Positions 23,230-34,067 of a stretch of DNA of 64,000 nt are shown here, one piece after another. Position 1 is the first letter of the stretch. Each line of letters starts with the position of its first letter. The stretch spans positions 38,947,501 through 39,011,500 of the forward strand of contig NC_091670.1 in NCBI RefSeq assembly GCF_042453785.1, in the 5' to 3' direction. Both the position numbers and the translations under genes were made by a program. Under the pieces are notes generated by a model. The model was not told the DNA's origin. It did not search any database and saw nothing but the letters and a program-made list of their open reading frames with translations. This stretch comes from Malus domestica (taxonomy: Eukaryota > Streptophyta > Magnoliopsida > Rosales > Rosaceae).

Positions 23230-23907
23230 TGGCTTTGCACTTCCACTGACGCATCAACATCTTTCTTAGAAATCCCAGAAGGCATCTTGACCACAGAGAC
23301 TGTGGTTCAACCCACTGACGGGGACGCTACTTGCCCTCACGGCATCTTGACCATGGAGACCGCCATCAACCCACAAACTGTTCCCTTCTGCGCTTGTCAC
23401 GGTCCTTCGCCTCATAGTCGGTCACCGTAAACTCGCAATCGTCGTCCTATTTGCTGCGCAGGGGTGCGCCAGACAAAGAAGACGGGGGTGCGCAGGACAA
23501 GGAGATGGATGAAGAATGTTTCAAAGGTTAAAACCCGAAAACCCAAAATCTCTGCTTGGAGCTAAGGCTCAAAGAAACTTCAGAGATAGCACAAAAAGGA
23601 CTGAAAATGTAAGCAAAACTCACAAATCCTAGATCTCAAAGTGTTCCAGCTGGTAGAGAGTTCTTGGAATGGCAGAGAAATAGTGGGCTTTAACAGAAGT
23701 TGAAATGGAACAAGAAAATCGAGGGAGAGAAAGATAGATGTGTTTAATGGAGGTGTTTTGACGGAAAACTAGAAGAAACTGGGGTTGAATTGTATTTGAT
23801 AGTACTGGAAGTTGTTTTTGGGTTGTGCAGATTCACGGTGGTGAGATGAAAAAAATGAAAGAGAACTGACATGATTTTTTGTGTCGATTCCCACAGACGG
23901 CACCAAA
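23230..23907 (-). other. 5' internal region of the LTR element
   Basis: Runs on the minus strand from the primer-binding site (23907-23890) to the captured PHD-gene piece. It contains a short duplicated block ('ggcatcttgaccacagagac' and a near copy 60 bp away, 23281-23361). No gag-like domain is recognisable. Confidence 0.6.
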
Positions 23908-24310
23908 TGTTGATGCACAAAACCGGAGGGGTCTTGGAACAACGTAAATCTGACCGTGAATCTGCAAGAAAGTAAATAACACAAGATGTATCATGGTTCA
24001 CCTCAATGTTTAGGCTACGTCCATACTGATATTGTATTTCTCTGAGAGGATTGAGGATGAGAGGGTGAGAGAGCTTCCTTATGTGAGGATGAGCTTCTCT
24101 GAATATGAGAGGGGATGTGAGGCTCTGAGAGGGTGAGGGTATGGCCTAAGAATTGGCGTCCCCCAATGAGGAGAGTGAGGAATCCTTTTATAGAATAAGG
24201 GCTCCTCGCTTATTACATATTTGCCCCTTCCTTTATTATATAATTACATTTGAGCCCCCCGAGTATTTATACGAGATCTAAATACGAAGGCCCTAAGTAT
24301 GGTATAAACA
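23908..24310 (-). repeat. LTR (5' LTR on the minus strand)
   Basis: 403-bp terminal repeat, paired with 19966-20368, about 92% identical by eye. The outer end abuts the ATTTC target duplication at 24311-24315. Confidence 0.92.
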
Positions 24311-24315
24311 ATTTC

Positions 24316-24648
24316 AATACGCAATATTTACTGTACTCGTTTCTAGCTTACTGCCCCCTCTCAGCGACACTAGAACATTTGATGCTGTTCTTTTATGATA
24401 CCAGGAACCATGTGTTTACGGGCAAACAAAATCTCTCATTCCGTAGCTTAAGAATCGACACAAACAACCGCAACTTGGGTTAAACTTTGAATATATTCTT
24501 TCATAGAGAAGTACAGTTTACAATTCAGAACGGTGAGAGAACGAACAAATTGAAAAATACGTAATATTCATATATTACTTTCCTGAGCATATGTACAATT
24601 GAGAATGAATTACAGCTTTGAACCCAGATACCACAAAGAAAAGAAAAT
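24316..24648 (-). other. 3' flank of ATG7
   Basis: Lies between the LTR element and the ATG7 stop codon. The part next to 24648 is presumably the ATG7 3' UTR. The LTR element therefore ends only about 340 bp from ATG7 coding sequence. Confidence 0.5.
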
Positions 24649-27600
24649 TCAAACCTCAACCAAATCATCATCGTCTTCATCTGTCCCGTCGTCCCAGTCC
24701 AACTCGAATTTACTAGCTGATTTCATCAACTCTGTCAGTCCAGTTAGGTCCTCCAGATATGTAGGATGGTTGATTGCTTGCAAAATAAATTCCATTCCCC
24801 TTTTCCGATATTCGGACACCACCTGAAATAATTCATTTGCAGTGAATAAGGAACACAGAATCTGGCAAAATATCGTGAACGCAACAGAGAAAGTCTCCAA
24901 GCAAGGCAAAACTTACAGTGCTGCAACAAGCCGTGCAACTGTCTGAGGAGTGGCCCACAAGTGTCATCTGCGAAAACTGCGCTAGGGAACCGCGAATCTG
25001 ATGGGGTAAAATACCAAGAGGCTGCTCACTGCTTCTGCTATTACTGCAGTTTACCACCTCCCCTTCCGCAAATATCCTGAACATGAGCAGTTTAATATCA
25101 AAATTCCAGTTCAACCGTTTAAAAAACCAAAGGTGGAATTTCTATTGAGCTCAAGACACAAGTGAAAATATTTGAAAAACGCAGAAAGCTAATACATATT
25201 TAGTAATTTTCAAAAATTTCCAAGATTTTACCCATGAGGGTGATGCAGGATCCCCACTAAGAGCTCAACCGCAAGAGCTGAGGCAATAGGAGCAAGGCCT
25301 GGGCGTGTAACAGTGCATTGCTGGTCCAATGTGCGGTTTGAAGTTGACTGCACATAGAACAAAAGGCTTATACTTATGGCTGTATTCAACGTACATGGAA
25401 GAACACTTAAAATATATGTATTACATTCTAGAAACTTACATCAATAGGCGCAACGACATCATTGCAGAAGTAACAGCCCAATCTCTTCCCCCCGTCTCTA
25501 TCAGTAAGGCCAAGATTGCCCATATAAGCAGATAAAGCATTTTCAGCTTCAGTTTTTGAGTCATGGCTAGAGCTACAAGGACCTGCTCCATGGCGCATAA
25601 CCAAGAAGCTATCGAACCCTAAAGCCGCAGTTATAGTAATCTGCAAACAAGTAAATAGTAATGATTTATTATTCGATAATATGTATGTCAATTTGTTACG
25701 ATAGTTATTTCAAATATCCAATATTTTTGAATCAGGTAACTAGATCTTCGTAATGTAGACGTGAGTCAAAGTTATATATGAGAATATAGGGCCACATTAT
25801 AACGCAGTGCAAGTCTGCAAGATCCTGAAAGCTTAAGTCAACCAACCTTGTTAGTATTTGCACAAAGGAGAGATGGTAGCCACCGACTTTCTCTTGTATC
25901 AGTCAGCAGGAAAACTACATCGTGACAATCAATTAAATCATGTAGTCGTCCACAATCATCGAGCACGCTCTGCTCTTCTTGACTCGGAACAGGATGTCCA
26001 GGCATAGGTATAGCCATGATGACACCCTCTGCTTCCTGGTAAAGAATAAAGAGATGGACAGGCAATATAAGAAAATCAACAAATTTTTGTTTCAATCCAT
26101 GTATTTTAGAGGACAAAGAGATGAAATTAATTACCACAGCTGGAAATATTTTCTTGAGACTATTAACTGCAGCTGTCACTTTAAATTCACCGCCATTTAG
26201 GCAGTCATCTAATGTATACAGTGATTGCCTCAGCGGATTAGACATAGCCACCCTGCCATTGTCAACCAACGTAATGGTCCGGACACCCCAAGCCTGTAAA
26301 ACATGTACCCTTTAGTCACCCAATAGATACATAATAGAACTACAAATTAATTTGTATTTTTGGAACACTCACCATAAGCGTCCGAGCAACCTGGCATCCA
26401 AGTGTACCAGCTCCAAGGAGGAGACACTTGAGAGAAGACAAGCTATTTAAGTTCAAAGAAGGCAAAGCACGCCATCTCATTAGTTTCAAATTCAAATCTG
26501 CAGCAGATATGGCCAACCTGTAAAAGTTATAAAAAGACACTAAGATAACAATGGACTAGTAATGTCATCGACCATAGAGTACCAATAGAGACAACATACC
26601 TAGTTGGATCCATAGATTTAGCAAGGCTAATAATCCTAGGTACTTTTCTCCCTTTGTTAAGTTCCCACCCGACTGCTTTTGGTACATGACCATGATCTCT
26701 CCATCCTAAAAACACATAAAAACTTAAGTTAGAGTACCTACAGATACAAGCATATTCAAACTGTAGAAGGGAGAAATGTAATCATAACCGAGCAGTTACC
26801 CAATTTCTGCAGCACTACCTGGCGGAACTGTAATCAGAGCTTCACCAACAAGGGACAGTCCCAGATCTGCGAAACCCCGACTCTCTCTATAGCATAAAAA
26901 GTGAACAGACTTTAGATCCCATCTTGAGCAAATAAGAGCAAGGAGGTTGCGAAGAGGCCAACTGGGATGGTTTGGGAGATGGCATGGATCGTAAAAACCA
27001 AAGAGTAACTGTAATGGCACAAAAAGTAACTTTAAGAGAGTTGAACCCAGAAATATCTAAAAAATTATTCCAGTTTCCCGGACACCTAAATGAGTAGCTA
27101 TAGTTCGAATCAAAAGTTAAGCGAACAGACCTTGTGACCATCATCAGCACTTTGGGAGGTTTCCCAATCCTTTAGATGCTTAATAGTAGCGTGTGAATTT
27201 GAATCAAGATGAACCAAGAAGAATGGCACGTCTGAATCGGACAATATAGGTTAGAAGAAACATTCAAAATTTACATCCGAGCATATGAGAACATAAGGAG
27301 AAGTTTCTGCAGACAATTGAAAAAATAGAAAATGAGACATGTATACCTGCTGTTAGGCTTGAGTTACGCCACTCGTTAAATGCTGCTGAAACAGATTCTG
27401 CCTAAAGATATAACAATAGTATTAGAGTTTATATAAGTAACATCTAAATACCTTTCTACAGTGCCTAGAATAAAAAACACATCTGACATACCTCCACCGA
27501 GCTAAAACACTCTGAAGCTGGCCTCAAATTTACCAAAGTTGCTGGAGGATCAAGCACCAAAGCGGGGAAAGCAAACCAGTAATTAAAGCTCCATTTTTTC

Positions 27601-28585
27601 AGGTCGGCAAAAGAGATGACGAGGAACCTCGAAAGTACTGAACTATCCTCCAATGCTCTTCCACTCTGGATGTCCTTCCAAATCTGATTATGAACAAGAA
27701 GCAGACATGTTAAGCAACATTTAAATTCATTGTTAGTCAACCCTACCAATCCGCCTACATGATATTTCAACCGAATACTATATTTTACTGTCACTCACAG
27801 ATGTAATACATTCTCAACACATTCAATACCTTTTGTGCTTCTGCCTTAAGCAAGCCTTGTTTATCAAGCGCATGAAAGCCTTCTACCGTATTAGTGTTGT
27901 AAATGATTCCCGGAACGGAGCATCTGTTCCTATTTCCCCGACTTACTCCTGTTACCGATGATTCCTCACTCGAATCCGAAGGCAAAGACTCAGCTAAAAG
28001 AGTTAAATGATTTGACACTTGAGAATGCGAGCACGGTGCGTAGAAACCTGCAACAGTGTCAGTCCACATCTCAGATTACACGAAGCCGTTGCACTTAAGT
28101 CACACATAAATTCGCATTCAAATCAAAGAATTAAACAACATTGTATAGCACTAGCATTCATCACAAAAATCAAATCTTTGTCGTCCCAAATAATCGGAAT
28201 TTGAAACCCAACTTACACATCTTGCTGCTTTTTCCTCCTCCAAATTTTGCGCAGCAAAATAGCAAAAACAACAATTCCACATCCAAAAAGTTTTTTTTTT
28301 TCCTCATAATCCACAACTAAAATAATAATTCAACAAAAGTACAAGAATCTCCAAAACCCACGATCCAAAAGGCTGAAATCTTCTATCTTTTTTATTTCCC
28401 AGAAATTGCACCATCTATTTACAGAAATTAAACAAACAAAAAAACGAACCGGTGATGGGAACAGGCGAGTCGTCGATGCCGAACTTGTTGAGCTTCAAGG
28501 AAGAGAGTCTGTGCCAGAAACCCTCGTCGACGGAGCTCTGAAACGGTGCGAATTGGAGTATGGATTTCCCGCTGCCTCGCTCCAT
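24649..28585 (-). CDS. ATG7: Autophagy E1-like activating enzyme ATG7
   Basis: ATG7 activates the ubiquitin-like proteins ATG8 and ATG12 in the cytosol and passes them to ATG3 and ATG10. Fourteen exons read in frame: 28585-28450, 28047-27830, 27683-27492, 27401-27347, 27231-27131, 27008-26819, 26705-26600, 26517-26373, 26293-26135, 26035-25847, 25640-25440, 25347-25232, 25076-24917, 24822-24649, giving 713 aa (the Arabidopsis protein is about 700). Landmarks are [15 protein letters not shown] near the start, the E1 nucleotide-binding loop [15 protein letters not shown] (GAGTLG at 368-373), [19 protein letters not shown], and the catalytic cysteine in [11 protein letters not shown] (Cys575). 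The C-terminus [20 protein letters not shown] followed by an acidic tail is the ATG8-recruiting end. All introns are GT-AG. No defects are seen; it looks functional. Confidence 0.96.
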
Positions 28586-29080
28586 GATTTTTCTGCTGCA
28601 ATTAGCTGCGAGCTTGGCCTCTTCTTTTTTTTTGGGAGGGGGGGGGTTAAGATTTCGTAATATTGAAGAGTACAAAGGGTAAAAGTATATAGATTGTTTG
28701 TCAGAAAGAGTGAAGAGATCAAGTTCGAATATAACAAGAAGAAGAAGAAGAGGACACCTCGTTGTGTTGGTTTGGAGTTCCTTCTCTCCACGGTTTAGAT
28801 TCCCTCCTTTTCCCGCATATTCTGCTTTTACAGGAAGTGGCCAATGACATCTCGCCAACACAGCACTTGGTGGACCCACCGACTGACAAGGCCTAGGTTT
28901 TATTTTGTTCTGGTTAGTTTATCCAAGTTTGATTGCTTCTTTCTTCTGAATTTAATACTTGAACTTTGAATTTTGTTTCAATTTAGTACACAAACTTTTG
29001 GTTGTACCAATTTAGTATATCAATTAATTTTTTGTGTCTAAATTTCAGTTAAAATGTTTCAGAGAAATTTGTAAGAATAA
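28586..29080. other. ATG7 promoter region
   Basis: Upstream of the ATG7 start on the minus strand. A (GAA)n-type run near 28736-28752 and a poly-G/T patch near 28627-28648 probably lie in its leader. The part at 28955-29035 resembles ('caatttagta..') the terminal sequence of the foldback element at 33544 and may be a fragment of that family. Confidence 0.4.
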
Positions 29081-29224
29081 GGAACTTTAACGAAAAGTTC
29101 CCAGTACTGTTTACTTTAACGAAAAATCATATTTCTATACTAAAAAGTCAATCCTGGTATTATTCACTTTACCTTTTATTTTGTCAAAACTCAAAGTTTT
29201 CAAACCCTTTTCATTAATTTTCCT
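29081..29224. mobile_element. MULE-type MITE, family A, copy 3
   Basis: A 144-bp element, inverted relative to the copy at 2738. The ends are imperfect inverted repeats (ggaactttaacgaaaa and, complemented, ggaaaattaatgaaaa). The flanks carry the same 9 bp, TAAGAATAA (29072-29080 and 29225-29233), the target-duplication length of Mutator-like elements. The inside has 'actaaaaagtcaatcctggta' and 'attcactttacc', shared with the other copies. No coding capacity. Confidence 0.8.
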
Positions 29225-29244
29225 TAAGAATAATTCATCAACTT

Positions 29245-29610
29245 TAACTCAATTGGGGCAATGGTCTCTCAACTAAAAATCTATGATCATTGGTCTCTTA
29301 ACTCATCAAAACGTGCAGCTATGATCATTTTCATCAACTCCTTTAAAACTTTCGTCAAAATGAGTCACGTGAGGTTGAAACAAAGGGAAAATGTGGGAAA
29401 CTAAATGAGAAAATTGTAGAAATGATCCTTCAACTTTAACCAAGTTGGACCAAGGGTTTTAACTTTAACCCAATTGTTGCAAAAAAATTTCCAACCTGAC
29501 TCATTTTGACAGAGTTGATAAAAATGAACATATCTGCAAGTTTTGAAAAGTTAAAGGACCAATGATCATAATTTTTAGTCGAGAGACTATTGCTACAATT
29601 GTCTGAATGT
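29245..29610. repeat. Foldback (long inverted repeat) element
   Basis: Two arms of about 110-120 bp, 29251-29373 and 29492-29602, are inverted copies with scattered mismatches. They share 'tctctcaactaaaaat', 'atgatcattggtc' and 'gtcaaaatgagtca'. A spacer of about 120 bp carries 'caactttaacc' twice. It could form a long hairpin. Non-coding, probably a MITE of the foldback type. It lies between the ATG7 promoter and the bHLH gene's 3' end. Confidence 0.75.
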
Positions 29611-29877
29611 TTAACAAATAAGGTTAAAATAGTAGTCTAATTTTATGTATGAAATCACACATACATACAATTTATATTACAATCCAAGTAGCTTTGTCTT
29701 TCCTCCGTATTCCTTACGGATTAAATGAGGTTTTATATTTACAATGTGTACATGTAGATATCTCAAATAATTGATACATCCACGCATCCATGTCCGAAAA
29801 TACAAATACAAACTCCATATTTGAAATTACAAATGCACATTCTTGATCTTCATCACCAAGACATACAAATCTTGCTC
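29611..29877 (-). other. 3' flank of the bHLH gene
   Basis: Presumed 3' UTR and downstream flank of the minus-strand bHLH gene; AT-rich, nothing else seen. Confidence 0.45.
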
Positions 29878-32875
29878 TCACGAGGATGAGCTCGAGGTAT
29901 CGATTTTATCGAAGTAAGAGAGCCTTCGCCTTTTGCTCGGCAGCGTTGTTCTTGGCGAGTATTCTGGTGAGGCCGATGCTTTATCAAGGACGGAACTCAG
30001 GACCTGGTGAACCGAACTTGCAAGAAGTTCGTATGCTTCAGCATCAGAATCATTGCTTCCCGGTTTGGAGCTGGTGAGAACGAATACATTTTTCACTCGG
30101 TTTCCCAAGGTCGCTATTTCTGCTTTCACAATTTTTAAGTGGAGGGAGTCGAGGGCTTCTCTTAGGTCAGAAAGAAGCTCAGACCGGTATTCACAGCAGA
30201 CGGATGCCTTCACAGATATGGTTCCATCCCCTGCCGCAACATAGGGTTCAATTTTCACTTCATCGGCATCAACTGGGATGAGAAACCCCTTACTGGATTC
30301 TAGGGCATCCTTCTTCAGTTCTTTCACTTGGCTGATAACTGCTGCAAGTAATGTGGCTTTGTCCATCTGTAACGAACGATTAGATCAACGTTAAGACTTA
30401 AATCTGTTGCCATCAACAGTCAACACATAGTTTGTTTCACGTTTTTAAACACCGAAATTTATTGTTACTTTCTTACAAGCAACTACAGCTATGTCGCAGT
30501 GCTGGTCAACAGCATAAGCTGCATAACCTGTCATTAAGAAAATATAAGATAGGTGGATGTATACATGCATGTATACTAGCTCTGCATAACTACATGGGTG
30601 CATACATACACAAGAAATTAGATACGTGGATGTATACATGCATGTATAAAACAAAACCACTGGCAGCCATTTGTTCACAAGTAAGATGTCTTCTTTGTCA
30701 ACTGCAGAAACCCAATTAACTTAATCTTGACAAAGGCATGAACAGACACCTACCTAGAGAGACGAATACAAGTTTTATATAATTAATTACTAATTAAGTA
30801 GCATCAGCAGAACTTGTTGATAAGTTATCATCACATAGACTTAGTCCAGAAAATGCAGAGCTAGTATTCCGACTTGTTACAACCTACAAGGCATGGTCGA
30901 CGACAAACTAAGCTAACAAATTTGCAATTAAAAATCTTTGTTTTATTAATACAGATACTATTCAGCTTCAAATTAAAAAATTTACTGGTTATTCTTTCCC
31001 CACACATCTGTTTCTTACTTACCGCCCCTAATCTGATACAACCATAATTAATTAATTAGCATAATGAAACAGTTGAGCAAGATACATCTAAGCCATAAAA
31101 TATATCCAGATGCAGACCTTGTGATGGCATCTACCACACAGCTGGCACTCTACCCCATCATCCAATCATAATCATCAGTATTTCTCGAAACACAGAATTG
31201 TCTGCTATCTACTGTAACAGTTGACAGCAAAGCATCCATATATATACCCAGAAAATTATTAAGCAAGATGAGGTTAGCATGGAACAACGCTCAGCCTACT
31301 CAACTATAATTTTATTATAGGCGCCTTTGACTTCGTAGAATATACAACAAAGTCAGAGGTCCTCTCTCTGCCAACAACAGCCAATTTCTAATTTTTCTTA
31401 CATCACAGATTCATAAGGCAAAGTGTGATGTACCCAAGAGGTGAAAGATTCATCCCTTCTTTACCTTCCTCTTTGTTTTTAACATTTCGATTCATTGCAT
31501 ATGAAAATAGTAATCATGGCTGCCGTCATGCTTAGATTCTTAATTTAATTGAAAATGCAAAAATGAAACCTAGATATCTATTGCAGATCCAATTTACAGA
31601 TAGTGTTTGAAGTTCTTAGTATGGAAGATTTTATGCACACAATCATAGATTGTGATATCGATTCTACTTTTCGAATTTATAACATACCTTTGAGTTGACT
31701 TTTGAAACTTCTGCATAAAGAAATGACTCTCTGATAGCGAAAATAGTGTAACGTAAAAAATTTGTTGATTTGAATGACGTGCACTAAAGAACTCTACATG
31801 ATTTCATAACGTGATAATAACAACATATGACATTTTTTAGAGCCGACAGTTTGATGCCAAAGCACGGAGTTCAGAGTATCCGAACAAGATTCCTGACAGA
31901 GAACTTCATTCGAGTTCAGAATCTATGAATTTGATAACTCTTCAACAGAAACTCTCGTAACATTACAAAATTTTGCTTAAAGATGTTTGCTTTTTGGCAT
32001 AGATTAGACTGTAAAAAGCTAAAAACTATCAGCTAGCCCGTTCCATATAATTTGCTACATATTCTGATAAACCCCTTTTTGCCATACTACGATAAGAAAC
32101 AACAACAACAAAGCCAGATCCCACACTACGTTAGAAAAACTTATCACATCAATTCAAACCAAAAGTTTCCATCTTTTCGATTTTGTGCAAACACAAATCT
32201 TTGCTCAAGTAGGCCAAATAGGTTTTAGAAGTTAATCTGAAATGAAGATGTAAAATTCATTTTTTGTTTACGGTCTAATCACGATCCTAAAAATTCAAAG
32301 AACCTAAATTTTAGATCATAAGTTATTAGTTTCCATTTTCCAATCGGTAAGAAACTGTTGTATAACTATTCGATACAGAATCGAAAATTTAAGTTAGACG
32401 ACTAATATCTACTAACTACTAACCAGTAAAAGAATTAACAAGCTATAAACACAATCCAACAAATCCAAGTATTTACTAATTAAACTACCAACATAACTAA
32501 AACTGATTAGGACTAGCCAAATATAATTTGATAGAAAACTCCATGAAATTACTTTACCTTCTCAGTGCAGGGCACCAGACCGCGAAGTGTAGAGAGATGT
32601 GCATTGATTCTCTCTCTCCTCCTCCTTTCAGCCTCACTGTGATTCTTCAAAGCCAACAAAGCCTTGGCCTCAGGCAGCTCTTTTTTCCCCACTCTCGCCG
32701 GAGCCTTAACAAGCTCGCCTTTCTCACTGTCCAAAACAAGAGAGTGAGGCAGTTTCGCCGCAGCGCCGCCTCGCAAAGCCCCGCCGAACCCACTTACGTC
32801 ATGCTTAAAAGGGTCGAACAAGCTCGAGAAATCCGACCCAAATGAAGATTTTGAGTTAAAACTGTAATAATCCAT
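29878..32875 (-). CDS. bHLH transcription factor (bHLH30/51/106-like)
   Basis: A two-exon gene for a 268-aa nuclear DNA-binding protein. Exon 1 is 32875-32558 (donor AAG|GTAAAG); exon 2 is 30366-29878 (acceptor TTACAG|ATGGAC); the junction reads CTEK-MDKATLL in frame. The basic region at about 77-91 (KNHSEAERRRRERIN) has His79, Glu83 and Arg87, the residues used for E-box/G-box binding. Helix 1, the loop and helix 2 follow (LSTLRGLVP, then DKATLLAAVISQVKELK), the intron splitting the loop. The C-terminal half (ISVKASVCCEYRSELLSDL, LHLKIVKAEIATLG) is the ACT-like dimerisation fold of this subgroup, ending in a KRRRL motif and a Ser tail. Relatives in Arabidopsis are bHLH30, 51, 106 and 107; the exact orthologue is not settled. 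A 56-codon upstream ORF precedes it. Confidence 0.92.
30367..32557 (-). other. Intron of the bHLH gene
   Basis: 2191-bp GT-AG intron. Near its 3' end (30540-30655) a 'gtggatgtatacatgcatgtat' block occurs twice, about 80 bp apart. No gene or clear mobile element within. Confidence 0.75.
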
Positions 32876-32926
32876 GTGAATCTTGTTTGTTTGTTAAATT
32901 TTTCTAAGTCTTGGGATTTGCAGAAA

Positions 32927-33097
32927 CTATGAACCGAAGCTGGAGAAGAGCAGACCGGGAGGGCGAGTTGTTGGGGCGAACCAGAAGGAGAGCTTGGAGA
33001 GACGGAAGCTTTGTGAACAGGCTTTGTTGCTCAGCAAGGCGTTGATGATGGTGGCTGTGACGGTGGCAGTTCTTGAGGGTTTTTTCATACCTTCCAT
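32927..33097 (-). CDS. Upstream ORF (56 codons) in the bHLH leader
   Basis: On the minus strand an ATG at 33097 opens a 56-codon frame ending TAG at 32929-32927, 51 bp before the bHLH start codon and downstream of the likely TATA box (33239-33231). The predicted peptide begins MEGMKKPSRTATVTATIINA, continues with Ser/Arg/Lys-rich sequence and ends GLLFSSFGS; it is basic and hydrophobic. Upstream ORFs of this size in transcription-factor leaders often repress main-ORF translation, and some encode conserved peptides. Whether this one is conserved is unknown. The longer frame reported over 32904-33140 opens with TTG and is not the relevant one. Confidence 0.5.
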   Translation of the reverse strand: MEGMKKPSRTATVTATIINALLSNKACSQSFRLSKLSFWFAPTTRPPGLLFSSFGS

Positions 33098-33228
33098 CAC
33101 GCAAAAGACAAGCTTTGGGGGGTTGAAGGAGGCGGGTCAATCAGAAAACATCCACATTTTCCTCCGCATGGTCATGAAAGTCGAGGATTTTGAAAACACA
33201 GAATGAAGTTAGAGAGTTTTGGGAAGTG

Positions 33229-33239
33229 GGATTTATATA
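33229..33239 (-). promoter_or_regulatory. TATA box of the bHLH gene
   Basis: CTATATAAAT on the minus strand, about 355 bp before the bHLH ATG, predicting transcription start near 33200 and a leader of about 330 nt that would include the 56-codon upstream ORF. Confidence 0.5.
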
Positions 33240-33543
33240 GAAAAGTAAAAGGTGAAAGCTTTTCTGTTGGGTTTTCGATGGAGGTGGAGAAGGACAAGGG
33301 CAGACAGAGAGTCAAAGGGTTGCTGGTTCACGGAGACTTTGGAAGGTGTTTTTTGGAGGAGATGAAAGGATGGGAACAAATGATTTGTGGAGTTTAAGAT
33401 GGAAAGGTCGCAGAAGTATCGCCCCTATATATAAAATAACGAAAATATTATCATATTGATAGAAATATTTTTAGCATATAGTATGAAAAATGCCAAATTT
33501 GGTTTATACATTAAATGTTGTTGTCTTTTTATATAAAATATAA
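33240..33543. other. bHLH upstream region
   Basis: Promoter-side sequence of the bHLH gene. The plus frame at 33203-33397 has no family resemblance. Confidence 0.4.
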
Positions 33544-34067
33544 AGTTTAAATGTCAAAATAGTTCATGTGTTATAGTTATTGGCCAATTTAGTACGCTGT
33601 TTATAATTGTATCAATTTAGTTTTTGTGTTTATTTCTGTTAGTTAATAAAAAAAATATTTTTTTAATTGGAATGAAAAAAAAAAATTGAACATACCCACA
33701 CTCATCCACCTTGTCCTTGACCCAAACCCCAATCCCTTAGCCATACACACTTGCAAGTTGCAACTCGACGAACGCGTCACTAGATACACCTTGATCCTAC
33801 CTATCATCGTAGTCCCAAAAAAATTATCTCCAACCACCTTGCTTTTGACTGTGTAATTAAGTAACCAACCGCGTTAGCAAGGAGGTCGACGAGTTGGCAG
33901 GAGATGAAATTTTCTTTTACTTAATTTCATTTTAATAATTTATGAATTTTTAATAGAGATTTGATAGAATGTTTTTAATTGCACAAGGATTAAATTAGCC
34001 AAATTAAAAACATGAGATCCAAATTAGCCAATAACAATAACACATAAACCATTTTGACATTTAAGCC
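33544..34067. mobile_element. MULE-type foldback MITE with 9-bp target duplication
   Basis: A 524-bp element. The left end reads 'agtttaaatgtcaaaat' and the right end, complemented, 'ggcttaaatgtcaaaat'; similarity of the arms continues inward for about 80-100 bp (tgtgttat..ttattggc). Both sides carry AAAATATAA (33535-33543 and 34068-34076), a 9-bp target duplication as made by Mutator-like transposases. No transposase is encoded; the small minus frame at 33643-33837 is not recognisable. It sits about 670 bp upstream of the bHLH start codon. Confidence 0.82.

Larger units (their letters stand above)
19966..24310 (-). mobile_element. Non-autonomous LTR retrotransposon carrying host gene pieces
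   Basis: A 4345-bp element with two LTRs of exactly 403 bp (19966-20368 and 23908-24310), both starting TGTTGATG and ending TATAAACA. The target duplication is ATTTC (19961-19965 and 24311-24315). On the minus strand the 23908-24310 LTR is followed by TTTGGTGCCGTCTGTGGG, a primer-binding-site type common in plant Ty3/gypsy-like elements, so the element reads leftward. No gag, protease, reverse transcriptase or integrase was recognised. Instead the interior holds fragments of two host genes (22458-23225 and 22130-22425) and several minisatellites (20370-21710). This is the layout of a LARD-type element. I counted about 31 LTR differences in 403 by eye (about 8%), or roughly 3 million years at 1.3e-8 per site per year. 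A fossil with no autonomous function. Confidence 0.93.

Noticed and set aside
28415-28879. Longer 5' extension of the ATG7 frame
   Set aside because: The start at 28585 ([16 protein letters not shown]) matches ATG7 proteins; the upstream sequence is leader-like, and the downstream end reads into intron 1.
32904-33140. 78-codon minus frame in the bHLH leader
   Set aside because: Starts with TTG and overlaps the better-supported ATG upstream ORF in another frame.
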